The notes under the pieces were generated by a model. That model worked only from the letters and a program-made list of their open reading frames with translations. It ran no database searches and was not told where the DNA came from. This document shows positions 1 to 25,787 of a stretch of DNA of 64,000 nucleotides, one piece after another. The stretch covers positions 374,001-438,000 of the forward strand of contig WPIO01000030.1 in the NCBI GenBank assembly GCA_009760855.2. Direction: 5' to 3'. This stretch comes from Cristatella mucedo. Its lineage: Eukaryota > Bryozoa > Phylactolaemata > Cristatellidae. The position numbers and the translations under genes were made by a program. The first letter of the stretch is position 1, and each line of letters opens with the position of its first letter.

Positions 1-168
1 AGAGCTGTTTTCTCGAGGCCTTGCAGTAACGCGGTCAGTGGGCGCTCGGTTCATGAGCCTTCAAGCACTGGTCTGCGCCGCTGTGGAGACCACCACCGAT
101 AACCACTGACGTGGCAATACCGAATCGAACTGACTGAGAACCAGCACCGAACAAACATTAAAACAATC

Positions 169-173
169 TCTCC

Positions 174-206
<33 letters not shown>
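169..206. repeat. (TC)n microsatellite
   Basis: Pyrimidine-rich stretch that becomes a pure CT repeat, upstream of PDCD6. The minus-strand reading frame through it encodes only Glu-Arg repeats and is not a gene. Confidence 0.9.
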
Positions 207-334
207 GATGAAATGATGCTGGTATTCGCAATGCCAGGACATAGAATTGCGAGAACCGCCGATGCTATATCGGCCCGGCGGTTGAGCAAATAGCCGGCGT
301 ACGCGCTCACCCCTAGTGGTTATCTATGCACGGG

Positions 335-339
335 CCAAT
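335..339 (+). promoter_or_regulatory. CCAAT box upstream of PDCD6
   Basis: A CCAAT pentamer lies about 95 bases before the PDCD6 start codon, in GC-rich sequence (roughly 260-400) with no obvious TATA box. This suits a housekeeping-type promoter. The match is short, so the call is tentative. Confidence 0.35.
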
Positions 340-433
340 GAGGAGGCGTATCCGGGAAGCGGAACCGGCTGTAGCGGCGGCTGGCCTCGGGCTTGCGCAC
401 TTAATTCTCAGCAATTCGGGTCAGCGATCTGTG

Positions 434-9369
<8,936 letters not shown>

Positions 9370-9521
9370 ATAATCTCAGCTGTAAGCAACTTGCCATGTC
9401 ATTGCTGTCAGAGGGCTTTTTGTTTGGGTAATCGGCCGTGATGTTGTCTCGTAATGTTCTGTGTTATATTGACTTTGCAATAATATGCAGTGCATTGAAA
9501 TGCAAATATCTTACGAGCTCG

Positions 9522-9527
9522 ATTAAA
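9522..9527 (+). terminator. ATTAAA poly(A) signal candidate for PDCD6
   Basis: The common variant poly(A) hexamer lies about 150 bases after the PDCD6 stop. No AATAAA was seen closer. The hexamer alone is weak evidence. Confidence 0.35.
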
Positions 9528-9749
9528 CAAGACTTGCGTGAACTCCTCATGCATGTGTGTGCCTGCCTCATTTCTTTTGTGAAGAGAAGTTCTGTTGCAG
9601 CAGCAAATGCCTAGTAGAAATAGTTCCCCCCCCCCCACCCTTGTGGGGCAGCCACATTTTGGCTAGACAATAGCAAATCTTGAGTTTTAGTTAAATTCAG
9701 TTCTTGTGGTAGTAACCCGGCACTTTTCCTCAACGGACGGAATATTAAT

Positions 9750-9850
9750 TAGTGCCCACTAACCATTCGATCGTGCTTCCCTTGCAGCAAATGTAAAGTG
9801 TCTAGAAAGATATTGAGTTCTCTAAGGGTGCTATATTATTTAAGGTCGAT
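9750..9850 (+). mobile_element. LINE 3' tail fragment
   Basis: Contains ttcccttgcagcaaatgtaa followed by gtctagaaagatattgagtt and the ggtgctatatta end, the 3' tail found in many copies across the window. It begins the intergenic block between PDCD6 and the protease gene. Confidence 0.65.
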
Positions 9851-10079
9851 TGCTTTGGCCAGTTCGGCTTGCTGCAATCAAATGTATCTACGTGAGTCAT
9901 TCTGGAATATGTAGACATGTGGAGCCTATATCTGTGCTAAGCCCTCAAATAAGTGGTATTGCTTAACCTAATATCCACGTAAATCTGAATGAAATCAGAC
10001 TAATAATTACTCAACAAAGCATTTCAGTGTAGCAGTCATCTATGTAACCGCATAGGTTGGAAGACCCCCCCCCTGCTCT

Positions 10080-10345
10080 GTGCTTGCTTCACTTCTGACA
10101 TTTGTCTTTTATGTGCTTATGCATGCTGACACTGTTGCATGCTGCCACTAACCACACTTGCGTGCTGACCCTGTGCATGTCACATCTAACCCTGTTATTC
10201 TTGTTGTTTATCGAAATGCTACCACTTACCATTGATCGTGTTTCGTTTGCAGCAAATGTAAAGCGCCTAGAAAGAGATTGAGTTCTCTGAGGTGCTTTAT
10301 CAAATGCAATCCTATTATTATTATTATTATGTTCATACTCTTCTC
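10080..10345 (+). mobile_element. LINE 3' tail with ATT repeat
   Basis: Carries the family landmarks in order: tgctgacactgttgcatgct, a second tgctgaccctgtgcatgtca, then tttgcagcaaatgtaaagcg, the hairpin tail and an ATT trinucleotide run at about 10313-10330. Close relatives of this 3' untranslated stretch are at 16.95, 22.3 and 28.1 kb, and inverted at 24.0 and 45.7 kb. Confidence 0.75.
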
Positions 10346-11490
10346 TTGGCTGTGTAATCGCCAAGGACCATCTAAGCTTTCATTTCTATGCACATGACAC
10401 ACAGCTGCACCTATGCTTTGATCTCTTTCAGCACGTCAAACTCAACTCCCTCACTGAATGTATTGCTGTCTGATAAAACTAACCTGCTAACAATGGGCAA
10501 ATGTGATGTTATTCATAACTTGGAAAACCTATACTTGAAATTAGCCCAGCTAGCATTTCTCTTGTAGTATGTGCACGAAATCTGGGTGACCTGTTCCATA
10601 CTTATATTTCACTAGACGTCCCACATCAACTCCATAGCAAGTCTGCCCACTATGTGCCACATAATATTGTAAAAAATTTGGACTGGCATAGACAAGAATA
10701 ACACATCTCAGTTGGTCAATGCATTCGTGACACCCCGTCTCGACTTCTGTAACTTATTGCTTTTAGATCGTCATATGCAATAAGGCACTTGAAGTAGCTT
10801 CGAAACTCGGCTACCAGGGATGTCGGTCGTGAGCATCGAAGCTGCCACATTTATAGCCTCGTCACTGACCAGCACTGGTTCCTCATTATGCTGCTTATTG
10901 ACTGGATGGTTGTGTCACTCTTTTAAGTGCATTCTATTTCTCCATTACATCGACTCTATCTACTCTCCTCAATCCGGCTATCACCAACTCATCTGATTCA
11001 AGTCATTCAGCTGTGCTTTTAAGCAATCTCAAATTCTTTGGAGACTGTGCCTTTAGTTCTTATGCTCCCAAAGCCTGGAACTCACCCCAACTGACGTCGA
11101 GCTGGTTTGGTCAAGCGGTTAAGGTGCTCGCCCCGACCAAGGTCTGACTGAGGTCGTGGGCTCGAGCCCTGAGACATATGTGAAGTGCCTGAATAGAGAT
11201 TAAGTTCTTTTGGGGCGCTATATAGATGAATTTTATTTATTTATTTATATTTATGTCACGACAACCGCTGACTTGGTATTTAAAAAGAAGCTTAAACGCA
11301 AAAGTTTCTAGGCGTTTCCTAGGTCCTCACGCGTCGTCTATTGTATGCTTATGTGTGCCGATGCTGTGCATGTTATGATTAATCATATTGGCTTGCTGTC
11401 TTTACAGGCTTCCCGTCTTTATAGTCTGTAAAGTGCCTAGATGTAGATTTAGTTACCTCAGATTGCTGTATAAATGTATTATTAATATTT
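10345..11490 (+). mobile_element. Degenerate LINE reverse-transcriptase remnant, split by a SINE
   Basis: Broken plus-strand frames preserve FHFYAHDTQLHLCFD (a decayed YADDTQL catalytic motif), then DKTNLLT, then RLDFCN and a C-terminal SQSLELTP.D, resuming after the SINE insert as TTTADLVFKKKLK. The order matches a CR1/L2-type reverse transcriptase. Many stops and shifts make it a pseudogene. The SINE at 11101-11256 interrupts the last coding stretch. Confidence 0.7.
11101..11256 (+). mobile_element. SINE family A, tRNA-derived, inserted in a LINE remnant
   Basis: The tRNA-like head has box A (tcaagcggttaaggtgctcg) and box B (gaggtcgtgggctcgagccc). The body holds gtgaagtgcctgaatagaga, then ttttggggcgctatatag, and it ends in TTTA repeats (11230-11256). 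The best preserved of five copies. The tail hairpin (gcct...gggcgc) resembles that of the LINE tails nearby. Confidence 0.82.
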
Positions 11491-11944
11491 GTACGACATC
11501 TCTCAAACGGCATCTTTGATATTCCGAGCTAGCTCTTGGGCAGGCCAACATACTGAAATTGATTAGTGTCAAGTGTTTGGCTGCCTTATTCTTCCGACAT
11601 ATCGGAGAATGGCAACCAATAAGTCCTCAGCATGCAGGCTTATGGGCTCGGAAATTGCTGGTGCGTATGCTGGTGTCTGACATTCCAGTCGTATGATTTT
11701 GACAGCTAATCCCGAATTGACAAAGCAATTGTAGATGCTAAATGCTTTAAATCTTACCACACCTTATGAGGCCAGTTGCTAGATTGTAGTAATCTGATGT
11801 ATGGTCCTATCATAGGCTTGTGATATTCAAAGTCGGTAACGATGTGAAGCACAGACAGCTTGGCAGTTATCGTGGCGTTAGCTGTTTACGTTACAGACAC
11901 CTTTTCAAGGTTAATTCTTTTGAAACTTCTGGAATTGCACCTGG

Positions 11945-12110
11945 GTCTCGGCCTAGGGCTAAGGTGCTCGCGGTTCACTGCCCAAGGCTACGATTTGAGT
12001 TCTGCAGCAGGTAATCCTGTACTGCCCACTTTAAACTGCAGTGACAGTCGACAAGGTTCCTCTGCCCCTGTATAAATGTGGCTATTAAGTCAGCTGATCT
12101 GTATTAGGTC
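11945..12110 (+). mobile_element. SINE family B copy
   Basis: The head is ctaaggtgctcgcggttcac, followed by ggctacgatttgagttctgc. The body is ctgtataaatgtggctatta and the end agtcagctgatc. The same landmarks in the same order occur at 58.3 kb. Confidence 0.68.
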
Positions 12111-12499
12111 GATTTCTCTCCTGCACATTGCTTACCTTCTCACCATAAGGGGGAAGTCAAGAAAAAATATAAAACTGGTCCGGCAATTTGTTTTGGGTAC
12201 CTTTCAAATGACAAAACATGTTAGCAATGGGATCGAAAGTTCGGACGACGTCCCTTAAAACATTTGAAAATCGACCTCAGCTCTGCTTGTACATCAGTAC
12301 GCACACATGTCCACGACTGCAAAAAAATATAGCTGCGGTACGTTTGATGACAATTATTTCATTGCGAACAGAGCGAACTCTCAGCGTCAAACAGCTACTA
12401 CCCAGAATTCGATAGCTGGTGTAAGCTTCGGTCATATATTTCGTAGTTGATAGAAAGTACTCCATTTATGATTATTTCTGTAATGTGAATTTAAAAACA

Positions 12500-12890
12500 T
12501 TGATTTCGATCGTCGTGCTGCAAGACGGCAGCATTGCACCTCATTGGGGGTAACTGTCTAATGTTACCGACCTTCATTAAATTTGCATTTATTTAAGTCA
12601 CCGTTAAAGATATATCTGTTTGGCGAAGCTTTCCTTGTACGCCAGATAACTTGTCTTGTTTGCTGGTGCGTGGATTTCGTGCTTACTTATAAATGACCCA
12701 GTGAGTTTTACTAACCAATGGTCGGACGGACGATTGACCCTTAGTGTCCTGTTGCGTGGCTTTTGCATGCCTGCTTAAGTATGATACCTTGATTTTCATT
12801 ATATTTTAGTTACTTCTTCCCCGTGAGCGAGTTGTATGTCGCCCATAGAGACTTTGGGTGCTACGCAAAAGACAGTATTTTAGGGGGAAA
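12500..12890 (+). mobile_element. Degenerate LINE C-terminus and tail
   Basis: A short frame near 12590-12640 reads like the usual LINE end (KSPLKIYLFGEAF). Further on, gcccatagagactttgggtg and tacgcaaa are a decayed form of the hairpin tail. No ORF survives. Confidence 0.45.
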
Positions 12891-12894
12891 TCCT

Positions 12895-13070
12895 AGCTGA
12901 TTAAACAGTCCCTTTTTGTATAGCGACAGAAGAGCCTTTACGGCTATCACCACCGCTTGCAGTGGCGATAAAGCATCGCCCACCGCATGAATCGAACTCA
13001 CGACCTCGGGACTGAGGGGAAAGCAACCGCCTTATTCAGAGCACGAACCACCTTAGTTTTGTATTCCACG
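12895..13070 (-). mobile_element. SINE family B copy, inverted
   Basis: The plus strand reads gctgattaaacagtcccttt, agcgacagaagagcctttac, gcagtggcgataaagcatcg, then tgaatcgaactcacgacctc, which is the reverse complement of a box-B-like segment. Fairly well preserved. Confidence 0.72.
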
Positions 13071-14059
13071 TAGCTAGGTAATATTAAAAATGTTTCTGCG
13101 CTCATGATTGCATAATAAAAATATGGCTGCACTAAAATTTCACCTAATAGAAGTTGCTAGTGATTACTGACCGTCTTCCGGTTGCTCACAACGCACGGGT
13201 CGACTCGCATTATTAGTTTCTTCTGGATCTAATCTAGCAAGTGCATTACGATCTAATAATACTCTGAAAATTAGGGCAATTCATGCTCAGAATATTTTGT
13301 CCGTGTGAGTGTTTTGCCGAACAGCCGCGTTCGCACGCTAAATGCGACTATGCGATTTGGGCGTGTCATCCCCATCACGTGGTTCTGCCGCAGCTCCGCT
13401 CGCTCTACCGGCGTGCTACTCGCCGGCGTGTGACCGTATCATTGCCACGAAATTACACTTCGTGCTTGTGCGTCGGCCTATGCGCACGATATCCATTCCA
13501 TCTCTTATCGCCTCGTGCTCCGGAGCAGCCTACCCGACGGCTACTACACCAGTTCTTACGCTCGCCCGCGTGTTATCTGCTTCGCCAGCGTACAATACAG
13601 CCGCTATCTCTCCCACAACACATGCATATACGTTGGGGGGGCTTCGCCATACACCATTCTTTTCTGTGTGGCAGCTCTCACACGCGTGGCGGTGGCAGCG
13701 CGCGTGAGAGCGCCCACACGGGTTTCACCGTACATCAAGACGTTTTAAGGGTACGCTCGGCATAGAGAGAGAGAGCAAGTCGGTGCGTTCACTTATTTAT
13801 AATGTATCATTGATGTCGATACGTGTACCCTGTCGATAAAGTCTTGCTGCACAGATTATGTTTCGAGCGTGGTTGCATGCTTGAGTGAATACGTGCGGCA
13901 CCATCGCAGGCGCTGGGTCGTCTTCCGGAAAACCCGGACAGACAGCCTGGTGCATTCGAGAGAAACTAGCATCAGGAGCGCGCTGACAATTAACGCTTGC
14001 CGCTCTTTGTTAGTCTATCTCGTTCAGTTGCTGTCATCCGACGAGTATAGCGGCAGTTT
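13071..14059. other. Intergenic, no gene recognised; contains a dispersed repeat
   Basis: A GC-rich stretch (13280-13800) keeps a long plus-strand frame of 160 residues, but the frame is rich in Arg, His and Cys and resembles nothing I know. A segment inside it (13507-13600) recurs at 20416-20510. The remainder up to the protease stop codon is probably its 3' untranslated region and spacer. Confidence 0.5.
13507..13600 (+). repeat. Dispersed ~95-bp repeat, copy 1
   Basis: Shares ctccggagcagcctacccga and cggctacta with 20416-20480 almost base for base, then continues with lower similarity through the acagccg motif. The other copy directly abuts the CA array at 20.4 kb. Element class unknown. 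Confidence 0.7.
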
Positions 14060-19075
<5,016 letters not shown>

Positions 19076-19856
19076 CTCGGCACAAATAAGCATATAAAGG
19101 CGATTGCGACATCCAATCTATACTAGGCCGAGTCATGTCAGGTTGCATGCATGGGCCACCCGATCCATCCGACCGCGGCAGCTCTCTTCTTCAAGCGATA
19201 GATTTCTCGAAACAACGATAAGTCAATTAAAAGAAAAGAGAGTCACACTAGTGAGTCTTTAGACTATGGTGATCATGCAGCACGCCAGATCATCCGAGCT
19301 GACGAGTTATTGCATTGAATACACAAAGGATTACGTGCTTGCACTCGGCTTACTTAAATGAGTTGTATGCTTTGGTTCCTGCCGCCGACTTGCTACAACG
19401 GAGAGCACCAGTAAAGACTGGGCTCGGCAGCTTTGTCTCGAAATCACGTTAGGCGTGCGCAAAAGCGCAGAGCGCAAGTGGGCCAATTCTCTAGCAGGGA
19501 ACGTAGTAATTACCTCACAGTGAGACCTAAAATCAGAGCAAAAAAGGTCGCTAGGCGCAGTGTTGCGAACATTTTTCAGCGCAAGTAGACTTCGGAATGC
19601 CACACCTCCCTTCGGGTCAGTTCGATAGGGTGTTTACCTACCAATCATAAGTTCAAGGCCTTTGGTCGACTTCCGCTTAGGGAAGGAGTGTGGGGCGTGG
19701 CCACTCCACTGTTGTTCCGCCCCCAGCCAGGCTCGCTCTGCTCGTCAGAGCTCGCCGTATCGGCTGAGTTAGATCAATTTAAATGCTAATTACAAGGCAG
19801 GTCATCCGACCCTGCCAATGCTGCAGTGACCTACTTCCTGCTTGTGCTTCGGCCTG
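19076..19856. other. Upstream region of the protease; no further exon identified
   Basis: The missing 5' exon (signal peptide and start of the propeptide) should lie here or beyond 20.4 kb. I found no minus-strand ATG frame with a hydrophobic stretch and a donor in the required phase (two bases left over). A 90-residue minus frame (19603-19331) starts MAFRSLLALK but lacks a convincing donor. Confidence 0.4.
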
Positions 19857-20395
<539 letters not shown>

Positions 20396-20415
20396 CGAGC
20401 AGGCACATACTCTCT

Positions 20416-20510
20416 TCACTCCTCGTGTTCCGGAGCAGCCTACCCGACGGCTACTAAACCAGTATGTATGTTTGCCTGCGTGTGTCGCTAGTGTAAACTA
20501 CAGCCGTCGT
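20416..20510 (+). repeat. Dispersed ~95-bp repeat, copy 2
   Basis: Matches 13507-13600 (ttccggagcagcctacccga, cggctacta, then acagccg). It sits flush against the end of the CA array. Confidence 0.7.
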
Positions 20511-22029
20511 CGTCATACTCAAAAGCCGTCTGTGAGGGCATCAATCAATTCTTCTTCGTCACTGCACCACTCGAGTGCACGAGTTCCTATAGTAAGTAGT
20601 ACGAGCTCTTGGTGTCCAGAAGCAGTGGAGCTGTTCCTTCGCATCGCTTCGGAGGTGTTCGTTTCTTGAAGAAAAAATTTAGACGTCGCCAGACTAAATA
20701 AATTCTTTGAAAATAAAAATATTGCTGTTGCCTTCGAAATGTATCTGACTTCTGATTCGTACTGTTTAGGAATGGGGGGTTCTCAGAAATGGTTCGTGCT
20801 GTTGTGCAAGAGGATCTTAAGAAGGCTAGGTTCGCCGACTTGCAAAACCCCTGAGGCTCCAGCGATCTGTGCGAATGTTCGCATCGTGCAGCGAGTTCTG
20901 CTCCTGACAAAAAAGCATAGAACGCCAGAGTGAAGAGAAAGGGTGAAGACAACGTGAATTTGGTATCGCTAACTTCGGAGTTCTTACGTGCTCAGGTAGC
21001 TCAACTTCAGAGATGCTGTCTCTGTAGTCTGAATTATCGTCGCGTACTGCACAGAACACCAGCCGAAGAGCAACACCACCAGTTTATTCTCCCTACACAC
21101 TTGAGCAGGGCGAAGCACAACTCTCCTCGCCCCTCTCGCCCACAGGAGTCCCCCGACTCCCTTGGCAAAACAACCACTAATAGCACGGTCCGGCTGCTTA
21201 CCACATCGAGTGTCACAGCCCACTCGGACAGCGATCAGGGGCAGTGTCATCAATTCAATAAAACCACAGTCCCGGGTGTAACTTTGAAAACTGTTTCTTT
21301 AGAACTGCGGGATGTGTCGAGTTCTGGGGTTCTCGTGCATCTTCTTTTGATTCGAACAATAGTTTGCCAAAGGTTGTTGCGATGCCGCCTTTCCCCGTGT
21401 AGCCTGTCGTATCGTAAGTACGCCAAATGGTTTGGAGACCCAGGCGTGGAAAACGGCTACGTCCTCTCGCCCCGGTCTTCATATACCCTGAAGCGGGATC
21501 TGGCAGCTCCCGACCTACGTGGAGTCTGCAGTTTCTCTGAGTGAGCCGGCTTAAAGATTCCTCTTTTAGAAGTTACGCTACTTATATAGGATGCGGCGTT
21601 TTCCTCACCACTACGACTATTTTACTGAAATACCGATGAGACAATAAAAAAAATGAATATTGGCAGCTGCTGCCAGCTCGCTCCAGTGCCGTCCTTTAGT
21701 TAACTGAAAAGAAAGTACGCTGTAAAGCCAATTTGTTGCCGAAAACTGAGCTACCCTACTTTGTCTAAGCATTTCATGCCTTGCAGATAGGACAAAATCG
21801 CTATTCAAGCCCTACTCTGTAGGATTATTATCTTCAAAATGATTCGACTTTGAGGCTATGGCCTTATTGGAGACTCTACAATCACTCGCACTGTGATTGG
21901 TCACCCACACGCGTTGCTGAGTTTTCATTATTGAACCTCAATGTTGCATTACGAAGGCTGGTAATGGCTGGGGAGCTAAAAGAGGGGTCATTTATTGCCT
22001 AAGCAAGAATACTATCGAACAGCTTTTTA
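20511..22029. other. No recognised gene; 204-residue frame of unknown nature
   Basis: A plus-strand frame at 20930-21544 stays open for 204 codons and is Ser/Thr/Arg-rich, with no domain I recognise. On the minus strand the same stretch holds gggagaataaactggtggtg, an AATAAA followed by T/G-rich sequence, which could belong to a long terminal repeat. No target duplication or primer-binding site was found, so neither reading is supported. The rest is unstructured. Confidence 0.3.
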
Positions 22030-22560
22030 CTTTTGTCGCTCACTTTTAGGTCCCTTCATTCTATGGCTCCAGCCTATCTTTCAGATATGCTACCACATCA
22101 GGCCAAACATCGTGCCACCCGCTTTTCGGAATCCAACAGTCTAGAAATACCTCGTACAAACCTTAAATCCTTTGGAGACCGTGCATTTAGTTTGTATGCT
22201 CCCACAGCCTGGAACTCCCTCCCGACCTGCGTCAGAACATCCCCTGACCTGACCACAATTTAAAAGGAACATAAAAACACACCTATTTAGGACAGCATTT
22301 AGCGGGTCCCTGTAATTCGTTGTTGACGTGCTTATGCGTGCTGACACTGTGCATGCTGCCACTAACCACATTCGCATGCTGACCCTGTGCATGTCACCCC
22401 TAACCATATTATTCATTTTGTTTGTTTTTCAAGCAAGATTTTACTTACCATTCAATTGCATTTCACTTTGCAGCAAATGTAAAGAGCCTAGAGAGAGAGA
22501 TTAAGTTCTCTGAGGGCGCTTTATCAAGTGAATTATTATTATTATCGTTGTTACTTCTTA
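22030..22560 (+). mobile_element. 5'-truncated LINE C-terminus with complete 3' tail
   Basis: An open frame (22033-22263) reads SMAPAYLSDMLPHQAKHRAT and then LKSFGDRAFSLYAPTAWNSL, a typical C-terminal end of CR1/L2-type LINE polyproteins. The 3' untranslated part follows: gctgacactgtgcatgctgc, tttgcagcaaatgtaaagag, the hairpin tail and ATT repeats to 22555. It is the best preserved copy of this family, so a useful reference for the others. Confidence 0.85.
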
Positions 22561-23972
22561 GCTTTCGTAAGTTCACATACAGCTTATCGCTGGACGCAGC
22601 TGACGAAGCAGCTCAACAATCTAAAAAGTTTATCCTTAGCGAGCTTGCAGCTTTCGGGCAGGATTATAACGGGGCACCTTGGTTAGGTTTTAAGCTCAAA
22701 TCTCCTAATTGCGGTTTGTCGTCGGTTCGGTAAGCGTTATCACTGTGGATCTCCCTCCCTCCTTCCCCCATTGTAGCTCAATAATGGTTGGTGTCTTAGC
22801 TTTTAAGCGATGGACTCGTGACCATAAGCTCTTGGTGTATTGTTAAGTCATTCTCTTGATGACTCAGCATGATCGAAAGGTTTTCCACTAATTTCCCGTC
22901 ATGCTGCTGGTTTGTCTGGGATCCAGGTGCTCGAACCACAGCTGTGTTATTCTTCTACCTATTTTAAGAACTACATTCGAACGATCTCCGACTTGCCTGC
23001 ATTGGACAGGAAATGTCACTTTGAATGCAGCTGTCTCAGATAATTAATTGCTCACTGCGTGCCATCTCCCACATGCTTGGACAGCCGCTGTGGTAAAGCC
23101 CCCCCCCCCCAAAGTGACAAAGCGACAAGGAGGCAGTACTAGCCGGGGCAGCGATGACTCCTTAATGCAAGAGCGTGTATGAACCTTTTTTCTTATCCAC
23201 ACGAAGCACTAGCCACAAAGCAGCACACAATTCGTTCAGCTCTAGCTGGATAGTTTCTTCTTGGTTTGGATCTACCGTCAGATAGCACTTGAATACAAAA
23301 TAACATGATAAGTAAAAGAGTATTAGTAAGAATTTTTTTGAGAAATAGCGTGACTTTCAGTCTCACTTGATTGCTGGTTTCGTGTTCCTAGGACAAATAC
23401 CACTAACAAATACGCATTCGAAAGTAGTCAGCTTTAATGAGGAACAGAACGCCAAGCAGTAGCTCCGGAGAGCGTGTGTCGCAGTCGTAGGGCGGCCGGT
23501 CTGATATATATCTTGTCTATAGTACTGTGTGCGACTTGGCGGCCCGCTGCTGATTGATGGCAGCTGTAGGCCAAATGGGTGGACTGAATAACCACCGCAC
23601 GAGGCTCTGGTCGCCGTTCGAGCCTAGCCAGAAAGCTGTGTCAGCCACCGCACGTTGCTGTGTGGTAGGTGGCACCGCAACAGCTGGCGTGAGTGTGATG
23701 TTTATCTGTTTCGTACTTGACGAATATTGATCACAATATCAAGCTTTAACGAGTGAGAAGAATGCTCAGTTTGACAGACGAGGTACCAACGTGGCTGATG
23801 TGATGTGGTTCAAATCGCACATCCAATCGCGTCAATCCGTGTCATATGATTGTCAAGTCTCATCCACCAGACCTCTCACCTGTCGAGTTTCACAAGAGTC
23901 GCAGGCATGGTTCGCTGGCATAGAAATTTGGACTGTGCGTTTGGCCATGAGTGCTTTGCTTGAGTTTTTGCG
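22561..23972. other. Intergenic, no gene recognised
   Basis: Contains a C homopolymer (about 23099-23110) and AT-rich and GC-rich patches, with no reading frame that looks coding and no repeat family I recognise. Confidence 0.5.
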
Positions 23973-24480
23973 TATAATAATAATGCACTTGAGAAAGCGC
24001 CCTCAGAGAACTTAATCTCTTTCTCGGGGCTTTACATTTGCTGCAAAGTGAAATGCAATTGAATGGTAAGTAAAATCATGCTTAAAAAACAAACGAAATG
24101 AATAATATGGTTAGGGGTGACATGCACAGGGTCAGCATGCGAATGTGGTTAGTGGCAGCATGCACAGTGTCAGCACGCATAAGCACATCAAGGACGAATC
24201 ACAGGGACCCGCTAAATGCTATCCTAAATAGGTGTGTTTTTAGGTTCCTTTTAAATGTGGTCAGGTCAGGGGATGTTCTGATGCAAGTCGGGAGGGAGTT
24301 CCCGGCTTTGGGAGCATACGAACTAAACGCACGGTCTCTAAAAGATTTGAGGTTTGTACGAGGTATTTGTAGACTGTTGGATTCCGAAAAGTGGGTGGTA
24401 CGATGCTTGGCCTGGTGGGGGAGTAGATCTGAGTGTATGTTATAGTACGATCTGTAGATCAGGTGGGCATGTGGTTTTGG
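23973..24480 (-). mobile_element. 5'-truncated LINE 3' end, inverted
   Basis: Reverse complement of the 22.0 kb copy: the tail (cagagaacttaatctctttc), tgctgcaaagtgaaatgcaa, gtgacatgcacagggtcagc, then the coding end (gggagggagttcccggcttt). Similarity to the 22.0 kb copy is very high by eye. The two copies face each other and form a long imperfect inverted repeat about 1.4 kb apart. Confidence 0.85.
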
Positions 24481-25439
24481 GGTGTTGTTACCTGTGCTGC
24501 TCCCTGTTCGATATTACGTGTGGACGGGCTGTGAGTAATTAATGGTTGGTGTGGTTTGTGGGTGGGATGTGTTGTGTATAAGAATTGAAAACTATCAAGC
24601 TGGAGTTCGCTTGAGGAAACTACAGCATAACACCCGCTTTGCCTCCGTGGTTTATTGAGGTAAATGTTGATTTCAGTTACCAAAATTTCTAACAGGACTC
24701 TTCCGCAGGCGTCTTCACTGTCACTATTGTACTCCTTTCATCTCTGTCCTCGGTGCAGCGATGGCCACTGCCGGTTCATATAACAGCAATAATTGCAAAT
24801 GCTATCAGGGCATGTGGAGCCAGATTCAGGCAAGCTGTTGCTATTGTACTTTCGCCTATAACTAGAATTATGCCTGCAGGAATCGCAGCTGGAACCTAAG
24901 TAGTGCTGCCGATCAGGGAGGAATGACAATTATGGCACTGTGAACATCAGTATCGTACCAAGCTCCACTGTAATTCATTCGGCGACAGCACCTCTACGTG
25001 TAAACGAGTGTACGGTCGTGCACATGAGCTTTGCTGCATTGATCACGCCAGGCTAGCTATGATTTTTGAACCTTTGAATGCCGTATCACGCGTGCGTAGA
25101 CAAGGATACTACTGTAAGTTCATGTATTGTTTGCACATTCGGTCTACGCTTCTGTAACTCTCCCATTTAAGGTCGTCCTATAGAAACAGCTCTAAGCAGG
25201 TATAAATTTGCTTCAGATGCACTGGGCGGCTATGGAGCAGAATGTAGGATCAAGGAGAGGACGTACGGAGCTCAAAAACAAGGGGCCTAGCAGCTGAGAC
25301 ACAGCCATCGCTTTACATGAACTGGACCACGTTGAGAAGCACAATTGAAAAACCTGACGAGGTGCACTATTTCTCGCCCAACCTTCTCCTGGCTCGGTGG
25401 TGCCATTCTAAGCCATGTGGCCATGGCTGGGTTCCCGCC

Positions 25440-25545
25440 AGTGGAAAGACCATTTGATGGGCCTCTTCATAAAAAAATCGCATGTGCCATCAATAACTGG
25501 GGAAATTAACAATACTGTTGGAGAACCATAAGTACATTAGGGTGA
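25440..25545 (+). repeat. Diverged repeat, partner at 26905-26990
   Basis: cttcataaaaaaatcgcatg and gccatcaataactggggaaa up to gtacattagg align with tttataaaaaatatcgcctt and gccatcaacaacagcgcaac up to gtacattagg at 26905-26990. Roughly two thirds of bases match by eye. Element type unknown. Confidence 0.5.
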
Positions 25546-25787
25546 GGTGGGTGTGGTAGGAGTAACGCAAACGCCAACACACTTGGGAAGGCGAGCCCTC
25601 ATCCGCACAAATCTTTGACGCCGACCTGGAGCGCTGTCCCGGAATGCCAGATCGCTATCTCTGATTTTTAAAGCTTCGTCACAGGGTGTCTCGTACTTGA
25701 AACGTATTCCAGATCATCGAGGGCTCCGGACCTTCAGGGCCCTACGATCGACGTACTAGCTGGTAGCTCGAAATACGGGGCTCAACT

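Noticed and set aside
11101-11175. Candidate tRNA gene
   Set aside because: Box A and box B are present, but the element continues into a SINE body and tail and recurs several times. It is a tRNA-derived SINE, not a functional tRNA. The same applies to the heads at 2.7, 36.9, 58.3 and 59.2 kb.
13283-13765. 160-residue plus-strand frame
   Set aside because: GC-rich sequence with few stops in all frames. The protein has no recognisable motif and part of it is a dispersed repeat.
20930-21544. 204-residue plus-strand frame
   Set aside because: No domain, no hydrophobic or motif pattern, and the opposite strand is also open. A possible long terminal repeat on the minus strand could not be supported: no paired repeat, primer-binding site or target duplication.
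23780-23860. Primer-binding-site-like stretch (gtggttcaaatcgcac) suggesting an LTR element
   Set aside because: No repeat ends or gag/pol remnants nearby; the match to a tRNA end is not convincing.
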